Assembly (NCBI GenBank): GCA_013368315.1
Contig: JAACJM010000067.1
Location: 124,001 to 188,000, forward strand
DNA length: 64,000 nt
DNA from: Tetrapyrgos nigripes
Taxonomy: Eukaryota; Basidiomycota; Agaricomycetes; Agaricales; Campanellaceae
Direction: 5' to 3'
Positions 34,401-46,387 of this stretch are shown here, one piece after another. Made by a program: the position numbers and the translations under genes. Below the pieces are notes generated by a model. It did not search any database and was not told the DNA's origin. It worked only from the letters and a program-made list of their open reading frames with translations. Every line of letters begins with the position of its first letter. Within the stretch, counting starts at the first letter, position 1.

Positions 34401-34686
34401 TAGACATTCCACAGCTTGTTACACGCTTCTTCATCGACCGTCGGCCTGCAGAGTTCTTGTAGAAAGACATCAGGAAAGACACGCGTCTTCAAGCTTCAAG
34501 CTTGTTTACTTTTCAACTCAGCTCTCTCCTCCGGGGCTTCATCCCAGCTGTCTTTGAACGATGGTTCTAAATCTGAACGCCTCGCTTGGAACCCAGCTTG
34601 AAGGACTTTGGACGCATATGAAACGGTTTCCAGGATAAATAGCATTTGAAATACTCACTTTTGACCAACGTCCGACCGAAAAACAT
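31491..34686 (-). CDS. DUF6535 family membrane protein
   Basis: Four exons: 34686-34659, 34596-34510, 34455-34325 and 34274-31491, giving 1009 residues. The N-terminal part shows the DUF6535 signature: LWNVYIDEASRYDETLLQGW, then MDGILLF and LYSASLTAFIIESY (about residues 45-100). Predicted membrane segments lie near 146-172 and, as a long hydrophobic stretch, near 207-264. The remaining 700 residues are predominantly helical and cytosolic-looking with Trp/Leu-rich repeats. The function of the family is unknown; it is expanded in Agaricomycetes. The ATG at 34686 is chosen because splicing from there keeps frame through all introns. A 5'-truncated, frameshifted relative lies at 60579-61215. Confidence 0.85.
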
Positions 34687-34749
34687 CAGCGGAGCTGTAA
34701 ACGAGACCCTATGCCTATCCTGAAGGTAAAGAGTAGAATAACACAGCTG

Positions 34750-35484
34750 AATAGAGTTGCAGATTTTCAATGCGAGTCGCACACATGGCGGCTTAGATAT
34801 ATAATTCTCGCAGGATATTACATCATAACACCTCTATCGACAAGGCAGCGGTCTATAGTCTAGGGAGTAGCAGAAGGGCATCAGGTAATGGATAGTGGCT
34901 ACAAAACGGTCCGGGAGTGTAATTATTGGAACCAAAAACAACAATGCTCTAATTAGGTGCTGTAAGGAATCCAAAGATCGTTTGTTTCTATGGACAGAAT
35001 AATAAGATAAGTATGGGTCCATGATTGCATGAAAGATAGCCCGCGAGGAGCAAGGAGCGACGGGTTGAGGTCGTTATGATGGGATAAGAAAGCAAAATTG
35101 TCCGAAAGTTCAAAACAGGATAGCAATTATCAAAGAAAGAGAAACAAAAAGTAGGTCTGGCTATTTTGAATCTGAAAAGCAGCAGACCCATCTCTACAAC
35201 GTACAGCAAATGCAAAGCAGTCAGAAACCATCAACGACTCAAACCATCCGATTGCCGCTAAGATCGTACGGCCGTAAATACGATGACTCGGAAACAGGAG
35301 CTGCGTCAAGGTTTTGGGAGCTCGAACCAGCAGAGAAGAGGTCTACAGACGAGGCATTTACGGAAGGGTTTTGTCTACTCTTCTCGCTCATTGATGATAG
35401 AGTGAGTAGCAGTGGGCGTGTATCTTGAAGGACATCTTCCTCTTTTGAATAGAAGATAAGCCCTTTCCAGAATGCCGTGGCGGT
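34750..35484. repeat. duplicated 3' end of the TDT transporter (copy 2, resident)
   Basis: Direct repeat partner of 30772-31454, containing the last coding part and 3' flank of the transporter. Small indels distinguish the copies, for example extra bases at 34867-34875 and differences in the Ser-rich tail. Confidence 0.8.
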
Positions 35485-37133
35485 GAGCGTAAAGAGGATA
35501 CACCAGGTGATGAAAATGACACAGGTCATGAAGAAATGAACTATTCGGAAGCCGGGGATGTGGAGGACTTGCCCAAGTGTGCTGGTACAGTTGATCCACC
35601 CAACTACGGAGATGCATTATTACTATAGGCGTGGACTTGGGCAAGAAAAGGTGCTCACCATTGGGGAAAGTCAAAGCCCAGCCTGGAAGCATTTTGTAAA
35701 GATTAACGACGCTGTCAACTGATATCAAGGTTGTACTCACAGCCAAGAATCTCGTTCAAGTGTTTGTGTACTTTGAACCAATAGGGTAAAACACCGAAAA
35801 AGAACAAGAACACTGCCAAGCCATAAAGCATTAGAGCCGTCATGACGCTTGAAGCGTACCAGATCTCTCCGGCTTGCGGTGTAATGAGGTCGTGGACATC
35901 AAGGCTGAAAACTCATCAGACGTAATTCTAGATGAAAAACAGCGACAAGACGCACATCTTCCTGGCATGCTGACCGAGGTTAATGAGTGCAAGGGCTGTG
36001 AAGCCCGGAGGCCCACAGGCGACGAAAGCTCCGTTGGCCTGGTGGCCATCCAAAAAGCCGGTCTAGGAGAGTAGTCTTGAGATATTAAACAGACTAAATG
36101 AATGAGAAAACATACGGTCATTATGCGTATGATGTAGATAACGATGTAAATAAAAGTCATGAAGGTTCCAAGACCTAAAATTCCGCAAATATGTTTCAAA
36201 AAGTTCGAGTAAATACTCCGTGACGACTCACCTTGAAAGAAGTACCCGACAAACAACACCCCTACTGCACGCGTATCTGCAGGATCCATGGTTCTCAAGA
36301 CGTTGAAAGCAACTACGCCGACCAGCATCTAGAACAGAACTTCGTTGATATGAGGCAACAAACAAGAGAGGGAGCGGACAGACCATTGGGAAAATCAAAA
36401 AATGCGTATGCCGGAGTGAACTTGTTCAGGTCATGAGGTTTATTGAACCAAATCATCAGCATTGGAATGCAGGTTATGCACGCAAAGGCCACGTAAACCC
36501 TAGAGGCACAGTGAATTATTAGAGATGAGTCAAAGGAGGACTAGTCGGAAGGTATACCAAAACAGAGCATAGATGGAGGCGCTTGTGACATGACCACTTG
36601 GATGAGCGTAGTTGATTGTCCCGATAATGATTGTCGCAAAGGAAAGAACCTTTGCATTTCGATATAACAGGTGAGTGTAGGACAGTAAAGAGAACAGATG
36701 ACACATACGATGAGCGGCACAAATATTCCTTTGACTGGGTCCTTCATTAGTCTCCAAGCTTGCCTAGGATACACTGCGACTCATCAGCGGAATAAGAGAT
36801 TGAGTTCTTTGGGTAGACATACCCAGGGCTTGAATGAACAATGTCGTCGTATTTAACAGGAAGAGGGCCATATTTATGAAGTAGAATACCGTCTCGATAG
36901 TGGTCACGGTCGAATTGCGGTCTTGAATTCCGGAAAGAGTTACATAGACTGCGCCCGTACCCATTCCGATAGGGAACTAAAAAAAGACAGAATGCCACGT
37001 CGAAGTCAGAGCGCGTCCTTACAGACTTGAAAGGAGCACTCACCGCTTGCCAAGACCAACCGTGAACTCGACGAGCCAGGTTGCTCACTCTAGGCGTTGT
37101 TTGTTCTGGATGACTAGAACTGTGGGGAGACAT
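35239..37133 (-). CDS. TDT/SLAC1-type (Mae1/TehA) dicarboxylate or sulfite transporter, with one frameshift
   Basis: Eleven exons: 37133-37044, 36976-36823, 36773-36709, 36649-36558, 36499-36384, 36328-36232, 36174-36116, 36062-35956, 35904-35741, 35682-35659, 35603-35239. Family motifs include PIGMGTGAVYVTLSG at the first helix, TPAYAF, GPPGFTALALINLG and a 9-10 helix layout. The family moves C4-dicarboxylates, sulfite or other anions across the plasma membrane. Summed exons are one base too long. The extra base can be placed in the A6 run at 36397-36402: with five A's the exon reads in frame to a clean splice site, with six it does not. All other joins are intact. The gene is therefore either recently broken or carries a homopolymer sequencing error. 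Length would be about 443 residues. Confidence 0.78.
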
Positions 37134-39305
37134 CTTGATGAAAGACGAGGCCAATGAATTAGACCAAGAAGTAAAAAAGCAAGGAGAAGAAATAGAGAGT
37201 AGAAAATCTAAGAAAGAGAGAACAAGCAAAAAACAAGGGAAAGTCTAGTGGTGGAGGATCAACCAGAGAAGCAAGCTAGTCCCTGTTTATGAAGGAGCGA
37301 CGAGATGAGGCTGAATTGAGAAAGTTGTATATAGTGTTAGAGAGGCGGTAACCGCCACAGTTCGTGTTTTAGAAAGGAAAACATGCGACGCCAATTAGCC
37401 GCGATAACGACTGATAACGATGTGAAAGAGCGAAACCGAAAAGTGAATAAAGAGTTTCAATTTCAGAAAGCTGTTGTTTCGCCACCGAGCTCCACGTCCG
37501 TATACGTCCGTCAACGTCGCTTGAAACGGCAATAGAAAGGTTTATTATATACGGTTTAGGCTTGGCCAAGATCAACCCGATCATCCTCTCAACCAAAAAA
37601 AAAAATCCCGTAATCCTTTGAAGACACAAACTGACTGTGATTCCGCTGTGGACAATGCAAGCAAGAGTGAAAAGTTGGAAGACGTTTAAACAACCTCTTG
37701 AGCTAATATCATTGATACTAACTCTTCTCTGCTACAACAAACGGCGTCTGCATCTGTCTTCGAACCAAATCGACAACGACGCAGATCTACGTTCCGGTGA
37801 ACGCCAAGCCCGGGACAAGTCACTCTTGGGTCCTGCGTCAATAATAGAGCTTTGCTTATCGCAACGATGAAGCGTCTTGAAGCATTGTGCATGATTGAAG
37901 CCTTGAGACTACGAGAAGCTTGAGAGTGCAATGTGTTCACCTTGGAAAAAAATAAACCAAGTTAATTTGGATGGGGAGATGGAAGTAGTTCTGAGAACAT
38001 ACGTGACAGCATATTCGGGCGTCGGTCCGCGCACATTGAAACTTCTGATTCTCAAAACATCGCGAAGACAGAACGGTGGTGGCCAAGCAAGTCAAGCGGA
38101 AGCATTGTCATGTCCACCGTCCAAGTCGCCAGATCGAAAAAATAGCTCCTTTCGATCTGCTTCCTTTTCCTTCATCAACTTCGACAGACTCCACGGCCAA
38201 TCCCTCGCCTTCAAGGATACACGTAACGGGCAGGATAGGATACAGGGGCGAATAAGAGATGCTTGGAGATACTCGTAGGATGCACAGCCCAGACAACGAA
38301 AAATTGGAGTGAATATTACGGCAAATTATGAGGGTTATTCCTCAGCGCATATGCCAAGGACATGCTTGGCCAGATAACGGAGTAGAGTAGAAAGCGAGTT
38401 CGGTGTACAGACGTCCACGGAGCACCACTTGTGTATGCAGAGCCTGGTAGTCATGCAGGCGTATACGCCAAGGCCATGCTTGGCCTGAAATACTTATTAA
38501 CGGATAGAAAGGGTCGAGTGGCCACGGCATTTAGGGTACGCCTTGGATTCTCGTATCTCTGAAAGGGAGCTTGGGATAGGTGAGCTCATCGATCAGACAT
38601 AGCCAATCTTAACCAACTCTATGCACGCCGAGTGAGTAGAGGCAGACAAAGAGTCCAAATGTAACTCACAGAATGGCGGTCCGTTTCCACTCGAATTCCG
38701 CATTGCGCAGCCATTTCGTTACCCTCGACATGATGTTTAGGCGATAATCGATAATCTCCCAGTAACGCCCACAGCTAACCCGATAGTCCGACACAGCCTT
38801 TCAAACTTTACGTCCTCGTCTTGGTATCTTGTCTGGTAAACAAGAATGACAGCGTCTGGCCGTTCAGGTGTGGTCTCGGTAGAGGTTTGAGTTGAAGCAA
38901 GCGCGTTGAAGAATTGTACCATGGAAGGCCTGCAGCACTTCCTGAGATTCAGCAAGGTTGGAGTGACTCAGTGAGAGAAAACTTAGTGATTGCCTAAAGA
39001 CCACATCATGTCCATTTCACAATCATCAGCATAGACGCGCATTGAGTCGGAGAAGTGCAGCAGTGAAAGAGCCGGCGACTCGTCGCGTCATATGCATGAG
39101 GGCAATTCAAGCTTAAGGTAATTCAGGTCAAAAATGACCGGCTGCACTTCGTTACTTCGAGCTCTAACACGTCAATGGGATTTTAAAAATACACGGCTGT
39201 TTTCATTTTCCTAGTTAACCTATTGTGTACACCCGTATTCGCGGTAAGAAATTCCTTAAACCAAACTTTAGTTTTCTACAGAAAATCGTTTCGGTCATGA
39301 TGGCC
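37134..39305. other. intergenic, no supported gene
   Basis: About 2.2 kb between two minus-strand genes. Short open frames such as 37931-38278 (+) and 38737-38955 (-) have no motif or splice partner. Contains a short direct repeat at 38344 and 38460, listed separately. Confidence 0.4.
38344..38487. repeat. imperfect direct repeat of about 27 bp
   Basis: GCGCATATGCCAAGGACATGCTTGGCC at about 38345-38371 recurs as GCGTATACGCCAAGGCCATGCTTGGCC at about 38460-38486. Each copy has inner dyad symmetry around CCAAG and CTTGG. Downstream of each lies a similar AACGGA(G/T)A motif. Possible remnant of a tandem duplication; purpose unknown. Confidence 0.5.
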
Positions 39306-41352
39306 TTAAAGACCAGCAGCTGTCAACATGGCTGCAAAGTTGGGAGTACCGAGACCGGTAACGGGATCCCATCCAGCACGAGCAGGGAAACCGTTAGTAT
39401 TACAGCCAGGGTTAGATCCACTGGTGATGTCGAAGAATGCCTGAGGGTTGGCGTACAAGCTAAATTGGAAGATTAGCACCCACATTTCAAAGAGAATACT
39501 CAAAGCAACCACTCACAATGGGTTCAAGAAACCGAGCACAGGCTTTCCAGCAGCAATCAAACGGTCGTTGATCAAGGAGACAACACTAGCGAAAATTGGG
39601 CTAGAGCAAGAAGTCCCAGCAACCAGTCCCGCGCTTCCACCATCAACAATCTCGACATTCACACCCTGAGCCGCGATATCAGGGAAAGCACGCCCGCTGG
39701 GATTGAATTTACCAGAGTTGGTGTTACCGAGAGCATTGAGGTAGGTGGTGACGGCGCCACTTTGGTAGCTGGGTCGGGCGAAAACGTTGGAGAAGCCACC
39801 ACTACTAAAGTCGGCTGCGACTTCGTTGACACCCTGGGTTGCACCGACGGAAGTGTGGAAGGGGCAACCACCGGGGAATGCAGGAATGAAGGTAGTGCAA
39901 GATTGGGATTGGCCACCGCTGACACCTCCGTCACCAGAAGCGAAGAGGATGGAGACACCACGAGCACCGAGGGTCATGTAAGCATTACAGACACGGCTAG
40001 AAAGAGGTTCAATAAACGGATAGGTAAGAATTGGTATATGGCTTACGTGGCCAAAGCAGAGCCGAGATCTGGCTCGTCAAAACCGTAACTGGTAGTCAAG
40101 ACCTACAGTATGACATAAGATCAGCCCATTGCTGTTGAACAACTGTCGAGTAAAACTAACCTGAGGAGGAGCAGATTCGGCGTTCAAGGCGTTGATGATG
40201 TCAATGAATCCGTTGACGCCGTCAGCGTTGTTGTCTCCAACAGTGATGAAGATAGTCGGGACACCAGTAGCAACACCAACAGTGTACTGGATATCAAGGT
40301 TCTGTTCGGCAGAAGATATGTCAGAACGAGACAATCTGAGCCAAGTCCAGGAATAGACATACAGCTTCAATACCGGCCTGGCGAGCACTCTGAGTGTTCA
40401 CACCACCATCGACACTTTGCACGGTGAAGGTGGTTGTTGAGGAGAGGTCGGGCCTCAAGTTGGCCAAGAAAGTCCTCAAATCAGCGGTCTAAATCCATGA
40501 CGTCATTATCTGATTGAATGATAGAACACAGTAACACACCTGTGCGAATTGGTCAATAAATCCAGAGACACCAAGCTTGTTGCTTGATTGAGTCGCACGA
40601 GTGGTGGGAATGCCATAGAGAGATTGGAGACAAGCAGGGGTAACGACAGAGTTGCAGGATGAAGGAGCACCGAGAGCCCTCTCAGTGACATTGGCAGTAC
40701 CGGGAACAGGGACAGACATGACCGGGCGCTGGACAAGAGGCTTGACGAAGGTGGTTGTTGGGTGGACCAAATCAATGTGCTGGACGAGGTCCTGAGGAAT
40801 GGAGTACTGGAGGGTACGGACAAAGCGTTCTCCACTCTCGATGTGCACGAAATCCTCAAAGTTGGTATCGAAGAGCTCGTCAGCCTTCGAGGCTGATACG
40901 CTGAAGGAAATCCAGTCGTTGAACGGTCCGGAGGGGGTGATATCTGCGACACCGTTCTCCTGGAGCCATTGGGTCACTGCGTTAACAGACTGCTCCGTGG
41001 GGGCCGCAAAGGCCGCGACCTAGATTAAGGAAGGTTATGCGGCAGTAAGTAGCCTGAAAAAGAGACAAAAACCAAATTTAGCACTAACTTGTTCCAAACT
41101 CAGATGTTGGCCGTACAAGGAACTGCTTGGTGTGGAGACGTCAAAGAGAGCCTTCTCGAGACCTTCCATATCTTTCTGCTTGAGAGCGATACGGAGATCA
41201 AGTGTGGTGTCGGCGGCGGGCTTGCCAGCACTCGCAAAGGTGATTGGGACGGTACGTTGCTCTGCAACTGCCATGGCTCGGCGAGTGGGGGTGGCTGTCA
41301 CAGAGACAAACGCAGCAGAGGCGAGAGCAGCGAAGGAGAGAAGGTGCACCAT
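39306..41352 (-). CDS. sedolisin-family (S53) tripeptidyl-peptidase-like protease
   Basis: Seven exons: 41352-41089, 41019-40540, 40488-40363, 40301-40161, 40102-40047, 39996-39517, 39459-39306, giving 566 residues. A signal peptide (about 1-20) precedes a pro-kumamolisin activation domain to about 190. The catalytic triad is visible: Glu and Asp in GIEANLDIQY (about 289 and 293) and Ser in GTSCSSP (about 485), plus the oxyanion-hole region SYGFDEPD. The calcium-binding tail FFDITSGSNPGC and GWDPVTGLGTPNF completes the family. The product would be a secreted, acid-active serine protease removing peptides from protein N termini. A TATA-like box lies 64 bp upstream of the ATG. Confidence 0.93.
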
Positions 41353-41415
41353 GATTCCAGACAGCTGTTGTAGGCCAACCTGAGGTGATAATTTCTTGGA
41401 AGCTTTGAGGTCGTC

Positions 41416-41421
41416 TTTATA
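41416..41421 (-). promoter_or_regulatory. TATA box for the sedolisin gene
   Basis: On the minus strand this reads TATAAA in the context GCTATAAAGACG, 64 bp upstream of the start codon. Spacing implies a short 5' untranslated region of roughly 30-40 nt. Confidence 0.5.
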
Positions 41422-42449
41422 GCTGGTCCCTCCATTGGCCGTGGGACGTCGTAGCGAGGCAGATCTGGATCACCAGCGAGGTACAATCTCTACAAAAGGG
41501 TGTGTAGGCAAAGTCTCTGATAAGACGGAATACAAAAACTGCACGCGAGGAAAAAAAAAAACGAATCACAAGGCAATTCGCTCACCGGTGTCCTGGAGAC
41601 CAGAAATTGCCCTAAAATAAAGACTCCGTCACCACTAAATATACAACGACAGACTCAGTTGTCCTACCTTTCAGCGTCGGTGTAGCCTCTTTTACGGACT
41701 CGAAGCCACCTTTACGTTGAGCAGGAAAGTAAAGATGATCTTCCAGGCCATCTCACGGAGGTCAAAGAAGCATCAGTGAATTGACTTGACCACGATGGTC
41801 GGATGAAGCAGGTGCTGATTTCGGGAACACTCGTATGACCAGTTTTTCTGGGGAAGAGCATGCTTCGACGCGTACCGAAGCTATTCAATGATGTTTTCAG
41901 CCCAGGAGCACGCAAGATGGCAACAGAGGCTCACCAGTAACCACAAGGTGGCTGGTAGCATTGACAATATCGCTCAGACCGCGAAATTGCAACTTGCAGG
42001 AAACCGCGTATCTCCACCCACACAGCACCTAATATAGCTCAATATAGAATATGAGGTATCTGTTATCAAGCACTTTGCATGAGTCTTCTTGATATGGTCG
42101 AAGATCTTCCTCTAAGATAATTGATGGTTTGGAACAGTTCCGGAACCAAACAACGATATCGATGGAGGTTGGACTTGTCAATTTGAAGCTGGGCTTCCTC
42201 GACTACTGTCATCGTTTCTTCCCGAAACTGCGCATGGTAGCTAGAATCATCAATTGCAACTTGTTACAAAGCATGAGAACGTACCATGCGAGCAAGACGT
42301 AGCTCAATGTGCTGTGATGATAGGAATAGATGAAAAATGTGCCGAGGCACAGGATGGGACCGTTTGGTCCGGCTGTTTGGCTGAGGAGGAGAAGGCAAAT
42401 ACGATGCACAGCCACTCAATCCGTTTTCTATCAAGCACAACCACCATGG
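41422..42449. other. intergenic, no gene seen
   Basis: Upstream region of the sedolisin gene. Short frames on both strands without conserved features. Confidence 0.35.
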
Positions 42450-43309
42450 CCCCCGTTGCCCCTGCCAATGCTGCCAAGAGAGTCAAAGCCTTCACTAAAG
42501 GTCTCTCAGAGGATATTTAGATCTTGATGAAAATTACATTTCAATTGTCAACGCTCGCTTATCGGACAGATGCTCTAGGAATCTTGTCGATCTGGAAGAA
42601 TAGTCTGAGGGATGCGTCGAGTCGGATTCATTCAGGGTCTTGGCACATTACGAGCTACAAGGTAAATCATGTGGATCACTGTTTGTCCACTGTGGGTGTC
42701 GGTGGGTGTTCTGTTCTTGATAGCCAAATGCTTGCAAAACATTGGTGAGTGCATCCAACTTGTCGCAACGGAAGATCATCTGAGCTGTAACTCCAGATAC
42801 CGGCGGCTGAAAGCGGGACAGCAGAGGTAGCAGTGGTTGTGGAAAGACAGCGTTGCCGCTTCTTTGACGTCTCTCTGTCAAAGCAGGCAATTGACTCGTT
42901 CTACTGAATAGGGCATACAGTCTTTCTCTCTAGTATGCTAATGGCTGGCGACCGTGGGCTTTGACCTGTTTCTGAGCATCTGAATCAAATGCATTGGGAC
43001 CCGGCAAAGCAGAGGACAAGGCTTCTCGTGGACTTGAAGCGGCCAAATGTGTAGTGTGTATCTTTTTTCTCCGATACACACTTGTTTCGCTGGCGAGTTA
43101 TTTTTCAGCATCCGATCGCATGGTTTGTACCGCTGTTCCTCGTCTCAAGGTGGTCACGACCGTATCATTACCCATGACTCCCAGCTGGTATCATTGCTGC
43201 CGTCGCTACTGGTGCAATGGTTATTGCTGTTTGCACCGGTGGTCAGAGCTTGCGAGAAGTACTCTCATTACTACGTCGCTGGGGAATGCCCGGCGAAATT
43301 CCATCGTGA
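42450..43309 (+). CDS. possible small multi-exon gene with C-terminal membrane segment
   Basis: Speculative. An ATG at about 42450 has a CAACCACC context and begins MAPVAPANAAKRVKAF. Downstream pieces with coding character include LGILSIWKNSLRDASS near 42567-42610, and a final exon after an acceptor at 43184 reading GIIAAVATGAMVIAVCTGG with a stop at 43307-43309. The Gly/Ala-rich hydrophobic stretch looks like a membrane helix. I could not find a set of joins that keeps one frame throughout, and no family is recognised. Confidence 0.22.
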
Positions 43310-43647
43310 CTGGCAGGACGAGTTGGGAAAACTCTGCTGCTGTTGATTACCCTTGGAGCCTCTTTGGCATTCTGACTTGTAATCCCTCATGTGGATGAAC
43401 GCGGTCTGCCAGGGTTCGGAGTACTCTACGAAATTCCGCTGTGGTTATAGAGGAGGATTAGTTCTCTTATCCCGGTAGTATATTGTATAGAGCACAGAAT
43501 TGAAATAAATAACTGAAATATATACTGTGGTTTGCCTCTCAAAATAATGTGGACGCGACAGTCACGCATGGCGCTTTAGGCCCAGCCGTCCACCAAGACG
43601 CGTGCGACCCATCTCAACTCTCAAAGTCTGCATCCTGACTAGAAGCC
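43310..43647. other. intergenic, upstream of the VEFS-like gene
   Basis: No gene or regulatory motif identified with confidence. Confidence 0.35.
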
Positions 43648-46387
43648 ATGTCTGAATTCTATCGCGGAGAATCAAGCTCGTCAGGAAGATGGAATCTGCC
43701 TGGACCTTCACAGTACCCACAGAGTACAAGTACTCCAAGAGCATTCAGGACCAGTACACATCGACACGCAGTGCGTAGTGTGCCATACTACTCTGTGGAT
43801 CCCTTGACTGACATAACTGATGCGTTGCAGCCTCTAGCCTCAACTAGTGGTAGCAACAGGTCTTTCCAATCTTCGAACAGAAGACCATCCAATGTTACAC
43901 CTCGTGAGTCTCCACCAACCACAATGCACCATCCTAGATTGACCTCTACATCCATAGAGCGTTTCAACATGATACAACCACCCTCGTCTGGTGATCGGAG
44001 AGCATCTATCATGACCCCTGCGACTTCAACTTCAAACCGAAATCCAGCTGTCCTTGCTTCCAAAACCTCATCCTTGTGGTCTCCATGGCACGATGCCGAC
44101 CTACGACACACTGCAGAATCAAATCGCACACGAAAAGACATTCACTCTAAACGACCAGAGACAATTAGAAAATGGCAATCTCATGCCCGAAAAAGGGCTT
44201 CTAATGTCGAGGATGATGAGAGTGATGTAGAGATGGAGTCTGCTTATTCTGACTCTGGTTCCGATGCCCAGGGTGAAGATGAACGACCACCTTCTGTAGC
44301 GAAGTTCATCAACTATGTTGCTCCCAATGTTGGCCACCCAGCGGTCAGGAAAATCACTGCTGCTAAATCAGCTCGGAAACGCGTGGAGGTTATCTCGGAT
44401 GATGATGAGGAAGAGGAAGACGAGGAGAACAGTTCCAGTTCAGAGGATGACGACGACCAAGGGGATGTTCCTTCTCAGACGGAAAGCGAGGAGAATGACG
44501 ATGGTGACGATTCCGACTCATCAGACAGTGTGGAATTCATTGAAGACGAACCATGTCGCCGGCGTCGTCCTGAACAGATGGATATATCACCTACGTCTTC
44601 CCGAGGTGGCAGTCCCTTTGTCACTCCAGTGACCAGTATAATGTCCCCTGCGCTACTCCGAGCAATCAAAACCTTCCTTCCCCCGTTTTCCAGGCAAAAT
44701 CTTCCAATGAAGCTATCTCATCTTCGGAAAGCGTTTGAACGCAAATGTATTAAGCAGGGTGTAATGACAGCCAAACTTGTGGATGAGGTAGTAAAGCTGT
44801 CGGTGCTTTATCGACTGGCAGAGACGACCAGTGGTCAGAGTGAGGATGATAGTGATGCAGATCAGAACGAGACCGGAAACAGTCCCGGCTCCCCAACTCG
44901 CAAGCTGAACAGTTATGGCGTCATGTTTCGCTTCTGGAAATGCCCTTTGTGTTCGTTCCACGGAGTTTTCAATACCAGACAGATGCTGAAGAGCCATTTG
45001 GAGTGGGATCACGAAGATGCAAAGGTTTTGTGGGATCAAGGAACTGAGGATGACGATTTTACAGTAAGTCTCTTTCTGTCTTTCAATTTGACAATGCTTA
45101 GAAATTCTCTCTTTCTCGCGTCTTGCAGTGGCGAATCATTCTGACATTTGACGAGCCTACCAACGAGAGGAGACCCTTGAACGATCTTGCTGGCAGACCC
45201 TTCATTTACGCGCACCCCATTTACGTCGACTCCAGAGAAAACACACCAGTGCCAACCCTTGGAACACCGACGCCTGCACCGGGCCTCAAACCTGATATTG
45301 AGTTGGAGGAATTGAAGTTCAGAATGACCTCGCCCTTCATGGAACCGTCTACAACACGTAGCCCAAGTACCACCCCAGCTCTTACCGATTCTCGTACATC
45401 ACTGGAGGAGCCTCGCAGTCCTTCCCCAGATTTCTTGACAGGTTCTGTTCCACCCATGAGCATGCGCAGCCGTTCGACCACGTCTTTTGCTTCCACTACA
45501 ACTACTGATACAACGACGACCACTGAAACGGGGACAACCACTTCTTGGGATTCTGCTCCTGCTTTACAAACTCCACCCCGCATCACTAGGCCGCTTCCTG
45601 TACCTTCTAGTACTACTCGAGCTGGTGCTGGTGCCGGTGCTATCCTTCTACCATTCCCAGACCTTCCTCCACCACCACCCAAGGGAGACTCCCTAGGTCC
45701 AGCTGCTAGACATCCGTATCTGCCCACACGGACTCCTCAATTTATGGTAGAGAAATACAGATGGAAGACGAAATACTTGTCGCATTCGAGTCGACCCGGG
45801 GGCGAGACGTTATATGATTTACTGGGAGTGTTACCGTTGGAACCATATGGGTTGATGGCGTGGCAGGTGTTGGATACTGAGGATGAGATTTTTGAGAGTG
45901 ATGATTTAAGAGACGAGTGTAAGGTCATTGCGGCCCTTTGGGCGAGGTGGATGGTTTTGAATAGGTGAGTCGTTGCGTTAGCCAGTTATTTGTCTGTTCG
46001 TTCTTTTGCTAACTGGTTGGTCTATCATTTTCAGAAGGAAGTTTATAGCCAACTTTTATTTCGGAACGATGGCGTTTATCGAGGAATATGCTTGGATGAT
46101 CTATTGGGCAGCAGGTTGGGGGGCGTTGAGGTATCAGCTAATTGTGAGTCGTGCTTGATACGGGCTTATGCCTCAGGTTTCGTGTTTGTTAGTTTTCGTG
46201 ATTTGACTGACTTGATTTTTTTCTTTCTCTTTTTGTCCCTGTATTCGTATTCTCTATACAGATTCTCATGGCCAACAGATTCCTTAATTGTTCACAAGTG
46301 GCCAATTTGCTGAAGCATTATGAGGGTCGTGTGGAGATGGATTCTTGGTATAAGGACAGCGTGCCAGGTGCGCAAGCAGTGGCATGA
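43648..46387 (+). CDS. C2H2 zinc-finger protein with VEFS-like C-terminus (putative Su(z)12-like PRC2 subunit)
   Basis: Four exons: 43648-45063, 45129-45964, 46035-46143 and 46262-46387, giving 828 residues. The N-terminal 430 residues are Ser-rich with a long Asp/Glu tract, typical of nuclear proteins. A single C2H2 finger, CPLCSFHGVFNTRQMLKSHL, lies near 431-450, and is followed by a Pro/Thr-rich spacer. The C-terminal part (about 725-820; RWMVLNRRKF, GTMAFIEEYAWMIYW) resembles the helical VEFS box that contacts the EZH2-type methyltransferase. Finger plus VEFS is the Su(z)12 arrangement, which would make this a Polycomb repressive complex 2 subunit acting on H3K27. The resemblance is by eye and remote, so a different nuclear role is possible. 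Confidence 0.6.

Noticed and set aside
45221..45727. 168-codon minus-strand frame, Val/Gly-rich
   Set aside because: Antisense shadow of the Thr/Pro-rich spacer of the VEFS-like gene; no start context or motif.
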